Shown: one piece after another, positions 16,740 to 25,682 of the stretch
Layout of the letters: every line of letters begins with the position of its first letter
How positions within the stretch are numbered: position 1 is the stretch's first letter
NCBI GenBank assembly: GCA_965225895.1
Contig: CBDDBR010000011.1
Span: 310,001-374,000 of the forward strand
Direction: 5' to 3'
DNA: 64,000 nt
DNA from: Endobugula sp965225895
GTDB lineage: Bacteria > Pseudomonadota > Gammaproteobacteria > Pseudomonadales > Cellvibrionaceae
Notes under the pieces: model-generated
Database searches by the model: none
The model's input: the letters and a program-made list of their open reading frames with translations, nothing else
Told to the model about the DNA's origin: nothing
Position numbers and translations under genes: made by a program

Positions 16740-16923
16740 TGTGTTGTTTCTGTCAGCACGGTAAGTTTGTCGCTTATTACAGCGTCATTCGTCGATAATT
16801 TGTCATATATTGTCATTATTTATTTTATTGCTCTATATCCCTGTCTTTTTACAGTTTTTTGACTATCCTTAGATCAGAATATTATCTAGATATAGGTAGA
16901 AAGAAGTTGTAGCTGGAGTATTG

Positions 16924-19267
16924 ATGAAGGATTCTTACCAAAAAAATAAAGAGCGTGAAGCCGCAGCGATGTCGCATGCTTCGCGTATTCGTAGACGTGA
17001 GAACGCAGAGCAATGCTATAGCCGTTTTTTGTTTGATACCTTACGCACGGCGGTACTTTATTTAGATCAGTGGGGACGTATCCGTTCGGCCAATGATATG
17101 GCTCAACAGTTGTTTCAGTATGGTGATCTAAGAGGAAAAACGGCGTTAGAAGTTTTGGGCTATTGGGATAACCCTATTCATGTACACCAAGAAGTATTAA
17201 GTGTTGCACGTACGGGGCAGTCAGTTATAGGCCTCGTCGAAAAAGTGGTTATTGACGATCAAGAGCGTTGGTTTCAAACAGATAAAATTGCGGTTGAAAA
17301 TGCAGATCATGGTTTTAATGGCGTGGTGTTCACCTTAGATGACATTACATCGTTGAAGCAACATCAACTTAGCTTGGTTAAAAGTGAAGCAAGCTACCGC
17401 GCATTTGTCGAAAACAGTAAAGATGCGATTTGGCGTTTGGATATTAATCCATCCATGCGTATTGATTACATAGCGGAAGAAGCCATTAGTCATATTCATA
17501 GTCATGCACTGATCGGTGACTGTAATAACATTTTTAATAGCCTCTATGGTTCTAACGGTAGTTTACGTTTTAACGGCTTATACCTTTCGGATTTACCTTT
17601 TCACCAATCACTACTCAATATTGATGCTTTTATTCGTAATAATTTTCAGTTGAACGACGAGCCTATGGTGTATGAAACCAGTGAAGGCGAATTTCGCTAC
17701 CTGAAAGTTTCTGCTCAGGGTATTGTTGAAGAAGGGGAACTGATTAGTATTTGGGGAGTAACAACCGATATTACGGAAAGTAAGCGGTATGTTGAGCGCT
17801 TAGAGTATCAAAGCACCCATGATATTTTAACAGGCCTGCCAAATCGTACCCTATTACAGCGTTCTGTAAATAGTGCCATGGAGACGTTAGAAGATGGCAA
17901 AAAGCTTGCCTTTATGATTATTGATTTAGACAGCTTTAAAGATGTGAATGATACCTTAGGGCATGATGTGGGTGATCAGATTATTCAGCAAATAGGCCCT
18001 AGAATTGCCGACACATTACAAGATACACCGTCATTTCTTGCGCGTTTAGGGGGTGATGAGTTTGCTATTTTACTGACAGATATTGAAACTGTTGAACAAG
18101 TTGATGTAGTGAGTAAAGCGTTACTACATAGTATTCGGCAATATTTTTATATTGATGAGGTAGAAATTGAAATTCGTTTAAGTATTGGTGTGGTGATGTA
18201 TCCCGACCAAGCCAGTGATTTTTCAACATTGCTACGTTATGCCGATGTAGCCATGTATTGTGCAAAAAATGATATGTCGGGAGTGGCGTATTATGACCCT
18301 GAAAAAGACGCGCATTCGCCCAAGCGCTTATCTTTAATGAGTGAATTAGGTAAAGCGATTCGAGGTAATGACCTGACGTTATTTTTTCAGCCTAAAGTTT
18401 CATTAGATGATAACCGTATGGTGGGAGTTGAGGCGCTCGCACGATGGACTCACCCAACCATGGGGTTTATTTCACCGGGTGAATTTGTCCCGCTGGCTGA
18501 AATGACCGACCTGATTAATGATATGACTGAATGGGTACTCAATGAGAGCTTACGACAGATCAGTGTGTGGCGTGAGCAGTCATTGTATTTATCGGTAGCG
18601 GTTAATATTTCACAAGAAGTGCGCGTAATTTACTGCAAGAAAATTTTTGTACCATGGTTCAAAGCTTGTTGGATAAGCACAACGTACCCGCATCATGTTT
18701 GGAGTTAGAAATTAGCAGAAAGCACCATCATGAAAAATATGGAAAAAACATTATTGGTAGAAACTCGTAAATATGCTTACGAAGAATGGACGCGGCAGCA
18801 ACCATGTATATGGGTATTGAATTATCAGCCGCTGCTGTCAATAAAAAAACTCTGGGTTTGATGCGATAATGGAACAAGATTTTGGCAGTATTACGTTACA
18901 CAACCATGTGATCGAATTTAAATACACGCCCAAGAAAACGGTAAAACACCAGAGGAGATGTACCATGGTATTCATCGAGCTTGATACTAGGATTAGCGTA
19001 TTTAAAGCGTTTGTACCTGTTAAGCGCTTAAAGATAGATTATAGTTTTATTATTAATATGTTAGAGAGTGAGCAGGATCAAATTATTGTTAGCTCTACTA
19101 TTAATATGGCACACAGCTTGGGTCTGTTGGTGGTTGCAGAAGGTGTAGAAACACAAGCCTTAATGCAACGTTTAGGTGATATGCAATGTGAGCAAGCGCA
19201 AGGCTTTCATATTGCTAAGCCTATGCCAGCCAATGACCTAGAAAAATGGTGTGCAAATTATCATTAG
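16924..19267 (+). pseudogene. PAS-GGDEF-EAL protein with disrupted EAL domain
   Basis: The intact first part (16924-18708, 594 residues) has two PAS-like regions (about 30-130 and 155-285), then a GGDEF domain with the catalytic GGDEF at 376-380, and the beginning of an EAL domain with EAL at 503-505. So diguanylate cyclase activity could remain. The EAL homology then changes frame: near 18626 to the -1 frame (NLLQENFC), near 18714 back (AESTIMKNMEKTL), stop at 18857-18859, a patch YSSSLILGLAYLKRL around 18969, and another shift near 19013. It resumes as PVKRLKIDYSFI to the normal end (EQAQGFHIAKPMP, stop 19267). About 200 bases (18770-18965) fit no EAL frame. GGAG at 16915-16918 supports the ATG at 16924; a TTGACT/TATTAT pair (15-base spacer) lies just upstream. 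Confidence 0.85.
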
Positions 19268-19305
19268 TTTATGACTCATACGCTGCGTGATAATACTGTA
19301 GCAAA

Positions 19306-20784
19306 TTATAATTTGTTGCGCTCACGCAGTGTTTTTAATTCGCTTAGGCGTGTGGTTGCATAGCGGTGTAGCTCAGATGCTTTCCCCTCTGTTGTCTCTT
19401 CTTCTCGCTCCAATAATACCGTGAGTTGTTGCTCTGCATTATCAAAATCTCCGTGAAGAATAAAAAATTCGGTGCGTGCTTTATGTAACAGTGAAATACG
19501 ACCATTCAGCCCCGATACCTCGGCTAATTCATACCAAATAGAAGGGTTGTTACTGCGTTGTTTAGCAAGCGTTATGAGCACTTGGCTGGCCTTTTCATAA
19601 TCGCGTTGCAGGCGATAAAACTGGCTCAATTGCATAGAGAGTGGGTAGTAATGCGGGTGTTGTTTGATCAGTGCAAGCGTCTGTTTAATGGCGTTTGTAA
19701 GATCGCCTTGCCCTGCAAAAATTGCATTTTGGCTCATATGTAAAATACGGTTGTGCGGATATTTACGTAGTAATATGTCGAGCTTTTCTTGGGCCTCATC
19801 AAATTGTTCATTATCAGTCAGTGCAGTAACTAAGCCGTAACGACTACCATCAATAGATGTGTCAAAACCCGATAACTCATTGCGAAAGCGAATAATAGCT
19901 TGTTGTGGGGATTCTTCGGTTTCTAAAATGGCACGTGCGCGCACCAATTGATAATTAATATTTTCTTTTGTGACTCGCTTAGGATAGGCACGTGCGAGAT
20001 TCACAGCGTCAATAATACGATTTGTGGTAAGAGGGTGAGTCAGTAAAAATTCGGGCGGTTTTGAAGAGAAGCGGGTGAGACGATCCATTTGCTCAAACAT
20101 TTCTTCTGTTGCATGGGGGTCTATTCCAGCCTTGACTAATATATCCATGCCAATTCTATCAGCTTCACGTTCAAAGCTTCGGCTAAAACGTAATTGCTGG
20201 TCAATGGCATAAGCTTGTGTGGCCGATAGTGCGGCAATGCCAGCATCACTATTGCTAGTAGTTACAAGAATTAGGCTAGCGAGAAACCCTGCAATAGTTG
20301 CAAAGGATTGGCCTTTTTGCTTTTCTACACCACGTGCATAGTGTCGTTGGCTTAAGTGCGCGAGTTCGTGTGCCAGTACTGAGGCTAGTTGCGCTTCGGT
20401 TTTTGCATGGGCAAACAAACCAGTATGCACCCCTATAATGCCCCCAGGTACTGCAAAGGCATTCAAGCTATTATGTTTGGCAACAACGAGTGAGAGTGTG
20501 TCGTAATTTGTTTGGCTGTGTATGGCCAAACTCGAAATTAAAATTTCTAAATAGTCATTAATAATTGGGTCATAAGCAATAGGTACTTGGCGTCGGTAGT
20601 GGGTTAACCATGCAGAGCCTAGGCGTTTTTCTTCTTGAATAGTGAGAGGGTTAATACGACCAATAGAGGGCAGCTCAATATCATTAGCGGCTTGTGCAGA
20701 GCACGATAACATAAGCAAAGAGCAGAGTATCCACTTCAGCAAGCCTTGGTTGCGAGTTGTACGATAAAAGATGTGGTAGGTCAT
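19306..20784 (-). CDS. bepA: Periplasmic M48 metalloprotease BepA-like with TPR domain
   Basis: BepA (YfgC) degrades stalled outer-membrane proteins and helps LptD assembly. The 492-residue protein has a signal peptide (hydrophobic 14-30, likely cleavage near SAQA-A), the M48 zinc motif HELAH at 139-143, the downstream ligand region FEREAD, and a C-terminal half made of TPR-like helices (about 280-480). Length and order match BepA. Together with BamA, BamC and Skp in this window it belongs to outer-membrane biogenesis. The neighbouring divergent tusA and AI-2E-family genes form a conserved group in Pseudomonas-like genomes. Confidence 0.9.
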   Translation of the reverse strand: MTYHIFYRTTRNQGLLKWILCSLLMLSCSAQAANDIELPSIGRINPLTIQEEKRLGSAWLTHYRRQVPIAYDPIINDYLEILISSLAIHSQTNYDTLSLVVAKHNSLNAFAVPGGIIGVHTGLFAHAKTEAQLASVLAHELAHLSQRHYARGVEKQKGQSFATIAGFLASLILVTTSNSDAGIAALSATQAYAIDQQLRFSRSFEREADRIGMDILVKAGIDPHATEEMFEQMDRLTRFSSKPPEFLLTHPLTTNRIIDAVNLARAYPKRVTKENINYQLVRARAILETEESPQQAIIRFRNELSGFDTSIDGSRYGLVTALTDNEQFDEAQEKLDILLRKYPHNRILHMSQNAIFAGQGDLTNAIKQTLALIKQHPHYYPLSMQLSQFYRLQRDYEKASQVLITLAKQRSNNPSIWYELAEVSGLNGRISLLHKARTEFFILHGDFDNAEQQLTVLLEREEETTEGKASELHRYATTRLSELKTLRERNKL

Positions 20785-21016
20785 GATAGTGTGTTGTTTG
20801 GCCGTCGTCCCTAAAAGTGTTGATAAGGTGAAGTGTATCAGAATATCGGTTGATCACAGAGTGATGAAAAAATGATCTGTATTTTTCTCGTATTCTACTA
20901 AAAGTTATGATGTCAGCATAAATGAAAGCCCCTTAAGTAGGCGGTATTTGTTATGCTACGTTTTTATACCTGTATGCAAATTCCTACATTTAGACACCCA
21001 TAGGTATGTGAGTTCA

Positions 21017-21250
21017 ATGAATATTCCAATTACGACAACAATTGATGCACGAAATTTGTCCTGTCCTTTGCCTTTGTTAAAGGCTAAGCAAGCCCTACAT
21101 CAAATAGACACAGGACAGTGTGTATTAGTTTTAGCCACCGATGCTGGATCGGTAAGAGATTTTCACGCTTTTATTGAATTGAGTGCCCATAGCATGATTG
21201 AATTTAGCGATGAGAACACCCATTACCGTTACGTGATTGAAAAGGCGTAA
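21017..21250 (+). CDS. TusA-family sulfurtransferase
   Basis: A 77-residue TusA/SirA-like protein with the conserved CPLPLLKAK motif, in which the Cys (about residue 17) carries persulfide sulfur. The ATG at 21017 gives the family length; longer in-frame starts upstream add an unconserved extension. Members relay sulfur for tRNA thiolation or other pathways. It is placed between bepA (divergent) and the AI-2E transporter. Whether it is the true tRNA 2-thiouridine TusA or a paralogue is not decided. Confidence 0.88.
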   Translation: MNIPITTTIDARNLSCPLPLLKAKQALHQIDTGQCVLVLATDAGSVRDFHAFIELSAHSMIEFSDENTHYRYVIEKA

Positions 21251-21293
21251 ATAATAATATGTATTTTCCCTATGATATGAGAGTGACCCTTTT

Positions 21294-22385
21294 ATGATTC
21301 CTATTATTCGTACATGGATAGACCGCTATTTTCACAATGAAGAAGCTGTGTTGGTAGTTGTGTTGCTCTCGCTATCCTTTTTTATTATTTGGAGTATGGG
21401 CGATGTTTTAGGCCCTGTGCTTGCGGCCATTATCATTGCATTTTTGATGCAGGGAATTGTAAATACGTTAAAAGTAAAAGGCTTACCTCACTGGTCTGCG
21501 GTGAGTGTGGCATTGTGTTTTTTGATCAGTGTTATGGTGGGTGCTTTATTATTTATGATTCCTGCTTTATGGGAGCAAACGCTACGCTTAACAAAAGAAT
21601 TGCCGCGAATGATTACTCAAGGGCGGGATCTGCTATTGCACCTGCCAGAAGCTTATCCTAGCCTTGTTTCTGAAGAGCAAGTAGAGCAATTGATTCGTCA
21701 TGCGAGTACACGTTTAGCATCTATGGGGCAATTAGTTGTATCGTTTTCTGTGGCCAACCTCCCTATCTTATTAACAGCCTTGTTATATATGATTCTTGTG
21801 CCTTTATTGGTGTTCTTTTTTCTTAAAGACAGTCGACAAATGTTGGCATGGGTGGGGTCGTTATTGCCTGCAGAACGACCCGTTATGAATAAAATTTTTG
21901 CTGAAATGAACCAGCAAATTGCGAACTACGTACGAGGTAAAGCCACCGAAATTTTAGTGGTAGGTGCTGTTTCGTATGTGTGTTTTACAATCTTAGGCCT
22001 AGACTACGCTATTTTATTGGGGCTGGCTGTTGGGTTGTCGGTAGTGATTCCTTACATTGGCGCAGTACTGGTAACAATCCCTGTGTTATTGATTGGCTTT
22101 TTTCAATGGGGTTGGGGTTACGAACTTCTGTACTTGAGTATTGTCTATTTTGTTATTCAGGCATTAGACGGCAATGTATTGGTGCCGTTGTTATTTTCTG
22201 AGGCGGTGAAGTTGCACCCTACGGCAATTATTTTGTCGGTATTAGTCTTTGGCGGCTTATGGGGTTTTTGGGGCGTATTTTTTGCAATACCGTTGGCCAC
22301 GTTGGTGAAAGCGGTAATTAATGCTTGGCCATCGCCTCAGTCTATTGAAAGTCAGGTGTCCGAAGAGGTAGTTGATCATATGTAA
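21294..22385 (+). CDS. AI-2E family transporter (PerM-like)
   Basis: A 363-residue polytopic inner-membrane protein with about eight hydrophobic segments and the AI-2E/PerM family layout: two helices at the N-terminus, a soluble stretch (about 85-150), then a helical core with the VVIPYIGAVLVTIPV region and QALDGNVLVPLLFSEAVKLHP near the C-terminus. Some family members export autoinducer-2; others are Na+/H+ antiporters or of unknown role, so the substrate is not assigned. No luxS gene is seen here. Confidence 0.88.
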   Translation: MIPIIRTWIDRYFHNEEAVLVVVLLSLSFFIIWSMGDVLGPVLAAIIIAFLMQGIVNTLKVKGLPHWSAVSVALCFLISVMVGALLFMIPALWEQTLRLTKELPRMITQGRDLLLHLPEAYPSLVSEEQVEQLIRHASTRLASMGQLVVSFSVANLPILLTALLYMILVPLLVFFFLKDSRQMLAWVGSLLPAERPVMNKIFAEMNQQIANYVRGKATEILVVGAVSYVCFTILGLDYAILLGLAVGLSVVIPYIGAVLVTIPVLLIGFFQWGWGYELLYLSIVYFVIQALDGNVLVPLLFSEAVKLHPTAIILSVLVFGGLWGFWGVFFAIPLATLVKAVINAWPSPQSIESQVSEEVVDHM

Positions 22386-22444
22386 TTGCTATGTATGGTT
22401 TACGTTTTAAATAGCCCGTTAGTGTTAGTAAAGGATAAAGTAGT

Positions 22445-25255
22445 ATGTTGTATTTCTCACGTGTGGTTGCTCGCTGTGTAGTGATGGTGTCTTGCTTGTA
22501 TGTATCGACATTAAGTCATGCAACAGTGATAGAGAAAGGCCAAGTTGACGATAGAGAATACCATTACTTTGTGTTGAAAAATCAACTAAAAGTGCTGCTT
22601 ATTTCTGATGAAACGGCAGATAAAGCGGCAGCATCTCTTGATGTTAATGTGGGTAGCTCGCATGACCCAAAAGACCGTGAAGGTTTGGCACATTTTTTAG
22701 AGCATATGCTCTTCTTAGGAACAAAAAAATACCCTGATGCGGCCGAGTATCAAGCATTTATTGATCAGCATGCAGGGGGGCATAACGCATATACAAGTCC
22801 AGAACACACGAATTATTTTTTTGATATCGATGCCAATAAATTAGAGCCAGCACTCGATCGTTTTTCTCAGTTTTTCATTTCCCCTTTATTTGATGCCAAC
22901 TATGTTGATCGTGAACGTAACGCCGTGCACTCAGAGTATCAAGCAAAAATTAAAGACGATAGCCGTCGTGAATACGATGTGTTTCGTACGCTGTTAAATC
23001 CTAAGCACCCGTATGCCAAATTTAGTGTGGGCAGTTTAACAACACTGGCTAACCGCCCTGATGATAACGTGAGAGATGATTTGCTTGATTTTTATGCCAA
23101 GCATTATTCTTCTGACAAAATGACGTTAGTTGTGCTGGGTAAAGAGTCTATTGCAGATCTTAAACGCATGGTAAAGCAACGTTTTTCGCAAGTGCCGCAA
23201 CGTAGTGTGAAGCATCAGGATATTACGACTCCGTTGTTTACTGAAAAGACATTGCCTATCGAGGTGTTATACGAGTCCGTAAAAGATGTGCGTCAAATGG
23301 AAATGATTTTTCCATTGCCATCGGTCAAAAAATATTATGATAAAAAGCCATTAAATTACCTGGGTTTTTTATTAGGCCATGAAGGCAAAGGCAGTTTGTT
23401 ATCGCTTTTAAAAGAGCAGGGCTGGGCAGAAGGTTTGTCGGCAGGTGGGGGTGACATTGGTGCGGGTAATGCGACATTTGCGATTAATATTACCTTAACC
23501 GAAGACGGCATAAAACAGCGTGAGCGCATTCGTGCTTTAGTGTTTCATGCTCTGCATGTCATACGTACTCAGGGTATTGAAAAATGGCGTTTTCTGGAAG
23601 AGCAGCAGCTTGCTAACATTTCGTTTCAATATCGAGAAAAAGGGCGTGCTACAAGTACAGTGAGCCGTTTGTCTAACCAGTTACATGATTATCCCGCAGC
23701 GGAAGTGATCAGTGGTGCTTATTTATATAAAACATTTGATCCCCAATTGATTGATGCGTTATTACAAAAAATGACGCCAGATAATCTGTATGTTAGTACA
23801 ACGTACCCTGATGTAATGACAAAGAAAACGACACACTATTATCGAGTGCCTTATCGTGTTACGCCGTTATCGACTACATTAGTTGATATTGATAGTGCCT
23901 TTAAAAAACGTTATCAATTACCCAAAGAAAATATTTTTGTTCCTGAATCTAGTCGTCTAAAAGCGCAAGATGCAAACCTTAACCGTATTAGCGCATTATC
24001 GTCTAATAATAGTGCTGTTGAATTATGGGCAAAGCAAGACATTAGCTTTTTGGTACCAAGAGCAAATGTTACTGTGCGTGTACAGTCGCCATTGATAGCC
24101 TCGTCTTTGCACCATGCCAGTATGAATTTACTGTTACTTTCCATGATCAATGATAATTTAAATGAAAATAGCTACCCCGCATTAATTGCAGGCTTGTCGT
24201 ATTCTTTAAGTACTAATAGTCGTGGTTTTGATCTTCAGGTGAGCGGATATGACGATAAAATAACGCAGTTATTAAGTATGGTTCAGGCTCAATTGGTGAA
24301 CCCTGTGCTTACCGAAAAACGTTTTGTAAGTATCAAAAAAGAACTGATGCGTCATTTAAGTAATACGGAGCAGCTAACCCCTTTCCGTCAGTTATTTAAA
24401 GCACTGCCTGTCACGCTATATTCACCTTATTATTCTGATGCTGAAAAAATGCAGGCGTTAGAAAAAATATCTTTAAAAGATGTGCAAGCATTTGCTCAGC
24501 AGTGGTTGAAAGGCGCAACGGTGAAAGGCTTGTTATATGGCAACCTTGATAAGATGAAAGTTGCGCAGTGGCAGCAGGCTATTGAATCTATAGTCTTGGC
24601 TGGTGATCAGGTAATGACTCCTGCTACAGTGATTAAGCGTCCGTTTAATACGGCAAAAAAACCAGCCATTCAAACGCGGAGCTTAGTGGTTGATCACAAT
24701 GATAAAGCCGTTGCTCTCTATGTTCAGGGGGTAAGCGATACGCTTGAAGCTAAGGCTAAGATGGTACTGTTGCGACAAGTGCTTGAGTCGAGTTTTTACT
24801 CGCAATTACGTACAGAGCAGCAATTAGGTTACATTGTGTTTTTAACAGGAATGCCATTTAAAGAAGTGCCTGGTTCGGTATTTGTTGTGCAATCGCCGAG
24901 TGCCTCAGTGACCGCTATTCAACAAGCAATGCAAACATTTATCGCCGAATCGATTCATGCGATACCAGACGATTTGTCATCGTATCAGCAGTCAGCGGCG
25001 ACTAAATTACTGCAAAAATCACAGTCGTTATCTGATGAGTCGGGAGTCTACTGGCAAAATATTCTTAAAGACGATGAAACATTTTCATATCGTCAACGCT
25101 TAGTGTCGGCTATTCATCAGGTCACTAAAGAACAATTACATGAGTATTATCAACAGACCTTGTTAGATCCACAATCATTGTTATGGTTTACTGCTGAGCG
25201 TGATACAACAGTGTCTTATCCTGTATTTGGTGCGTCGTCGTATCAGTACCCTTAG
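22445..25255 (+). CDS. M16 insulinase/pitrilysin-like zinc protease
   Basis: A 936-residue secreted metalloprotease. Hydrophobic residues 6-20 form a likely signal peptide. The inverted zinc motif HFLEH lies at 83-87 and the distal Glu ligand in ERNAVHSEYQ about 75 residues later. The length and the repeated LuxS/MPP-like domains (N-terminal catalytic half, C-terminal half with the EQLGYIVF block) match pitrilysin/protease III. It probably degrades small peptides in the periplasm. It stands after the AI-2E transporter with a 59-base gap. Confidence 0.92.
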   Translation: MLYFSRVVARCVVMVSCLYVSTLSHATVIEKGQVDDREYHYFVLKNQLKVLLISDETADKAAASLDVNVGSSHDPKDREGLAHFLEHMLFLGTKKYPDAAEYQAFIDQHAGGHNAYTSPEHTNYFFDIDANKLEPALDRFSQFFISPLFDANYVDRERNAVHSEYQAKIKDDSRREYDVFRTLLNPKHPYAKFSVGSLTTLANRPDDNVRDDLLDFYAKHYSSDKMTLVVLGKESIADLKRMVKQRFSQVPQRSVKHQDITTPLFTEKTLPIEVLYESVKDVRQMEMIFPLPSVKKYYDKKPLNYLGFLLGHEGKGSLLSLLKEQGWAEGLSAGGGDIGAGNATFAINITLTEDGIKQRERIRALVFHALHVIRTQGIEKWRFLEEQQLANISFQYREKGRATSTVSRLSNQLHDYPAAEVISGAYLYKTFDPQLIDALLQKMTPDNLYVSTTYPDVMTKKTTHYYRVPYRVTPLSTTLVDIDSAFKKRYQLPKENIFVPESSRLKAQDANLNRISALSSNNSAVELWAKQDISFLVPRANVTVRVQSPLIASSLHHASMNLLLLSMINDNLNENSYPALIAGLSYSLSTNSRGFDLQVSGYDDKITQLLSMVQAQLVNPVLTEKRFVSIKKELMRHLSNTEQLTPFRQLFKALPVTLYSPYYSDAEKMQALEKISLKDVQAFAQQWLKGATVKGLLYGNLDKMKVAQWQQAIESIVLAGDQVMTPATVIKRPFNTAKKPAIQTRSLVVDHNDKAVALYVQGVSDTLEAKAKMVLLRQVLESSFYSQLRTEQQLGYIVFLTGMPFKEVPGSVFVVQSPSASVTAIQQAMQTFIAESIHAIPDDLSSYQQSAATKLLQKSQSLSDESGVYWQNILKDDETFSYRQRLVSAIHQVTKEQLHEYYQQTLLDPQSLLWFTAERDTTVSYPVFGASSYQYP

Positions 25256-25682
25256 CACAAAAAACGGTATTTATTTAGAACATTAAAAGCATTAAATATG
25301 AAGTGTGAACAGGTGTGTTTCGCATGGTGATGTATTTGGGCATGATGTGATTGGTAAAAAATAAATGATTGGTGTTGTATAACAGCTGTCATTTATTTCG
25401 TAAGGTCACAGTTTTCAGCGATTGTTATTGTTCTGTTATTCGTGGTTTTGTCTGAATTATCTATTATTTTCTCTTAAATTGAGTGAGATACCCATATTGC
25501 TTCTATACTTTATAAAGAGTAAAATTTTTGTAGTATTATTACATTTATTGGTTTTTTGTAACTATTTTTTGCTTAAATAGGCTTTTTCTGTAATTATACT
25601 ACATTATAGTTAGGTTAGTTTCTGTTTATCATGTAGTGAATACCGAAGAATAACCCTTCAGGATGAATGCCGAGGAGAATAC
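25256..25682 (+). other. Non-coding region upstream of aceE
   Basis: 427 AT-rich bases between the M16 protease and aceE. No gene was found. TATACT (25595-25600) and TATAGT (25605-25610) resemble -10 boxes, but no -35 element has good spacing, so the promoter is not fixed. AGGAG at 25671-25675 is the aceE ribosome binding site. No pdhR-type regulator gene is adjacent. Confidence 0.6.

Noticed and set aside
18869..19267. Independent 132-residue EAL-like gene
   Set aside because: Its first 50 residues match nothing and its remainder is the end of the broken EAL domain upstream; it is a fragment, not a gene.
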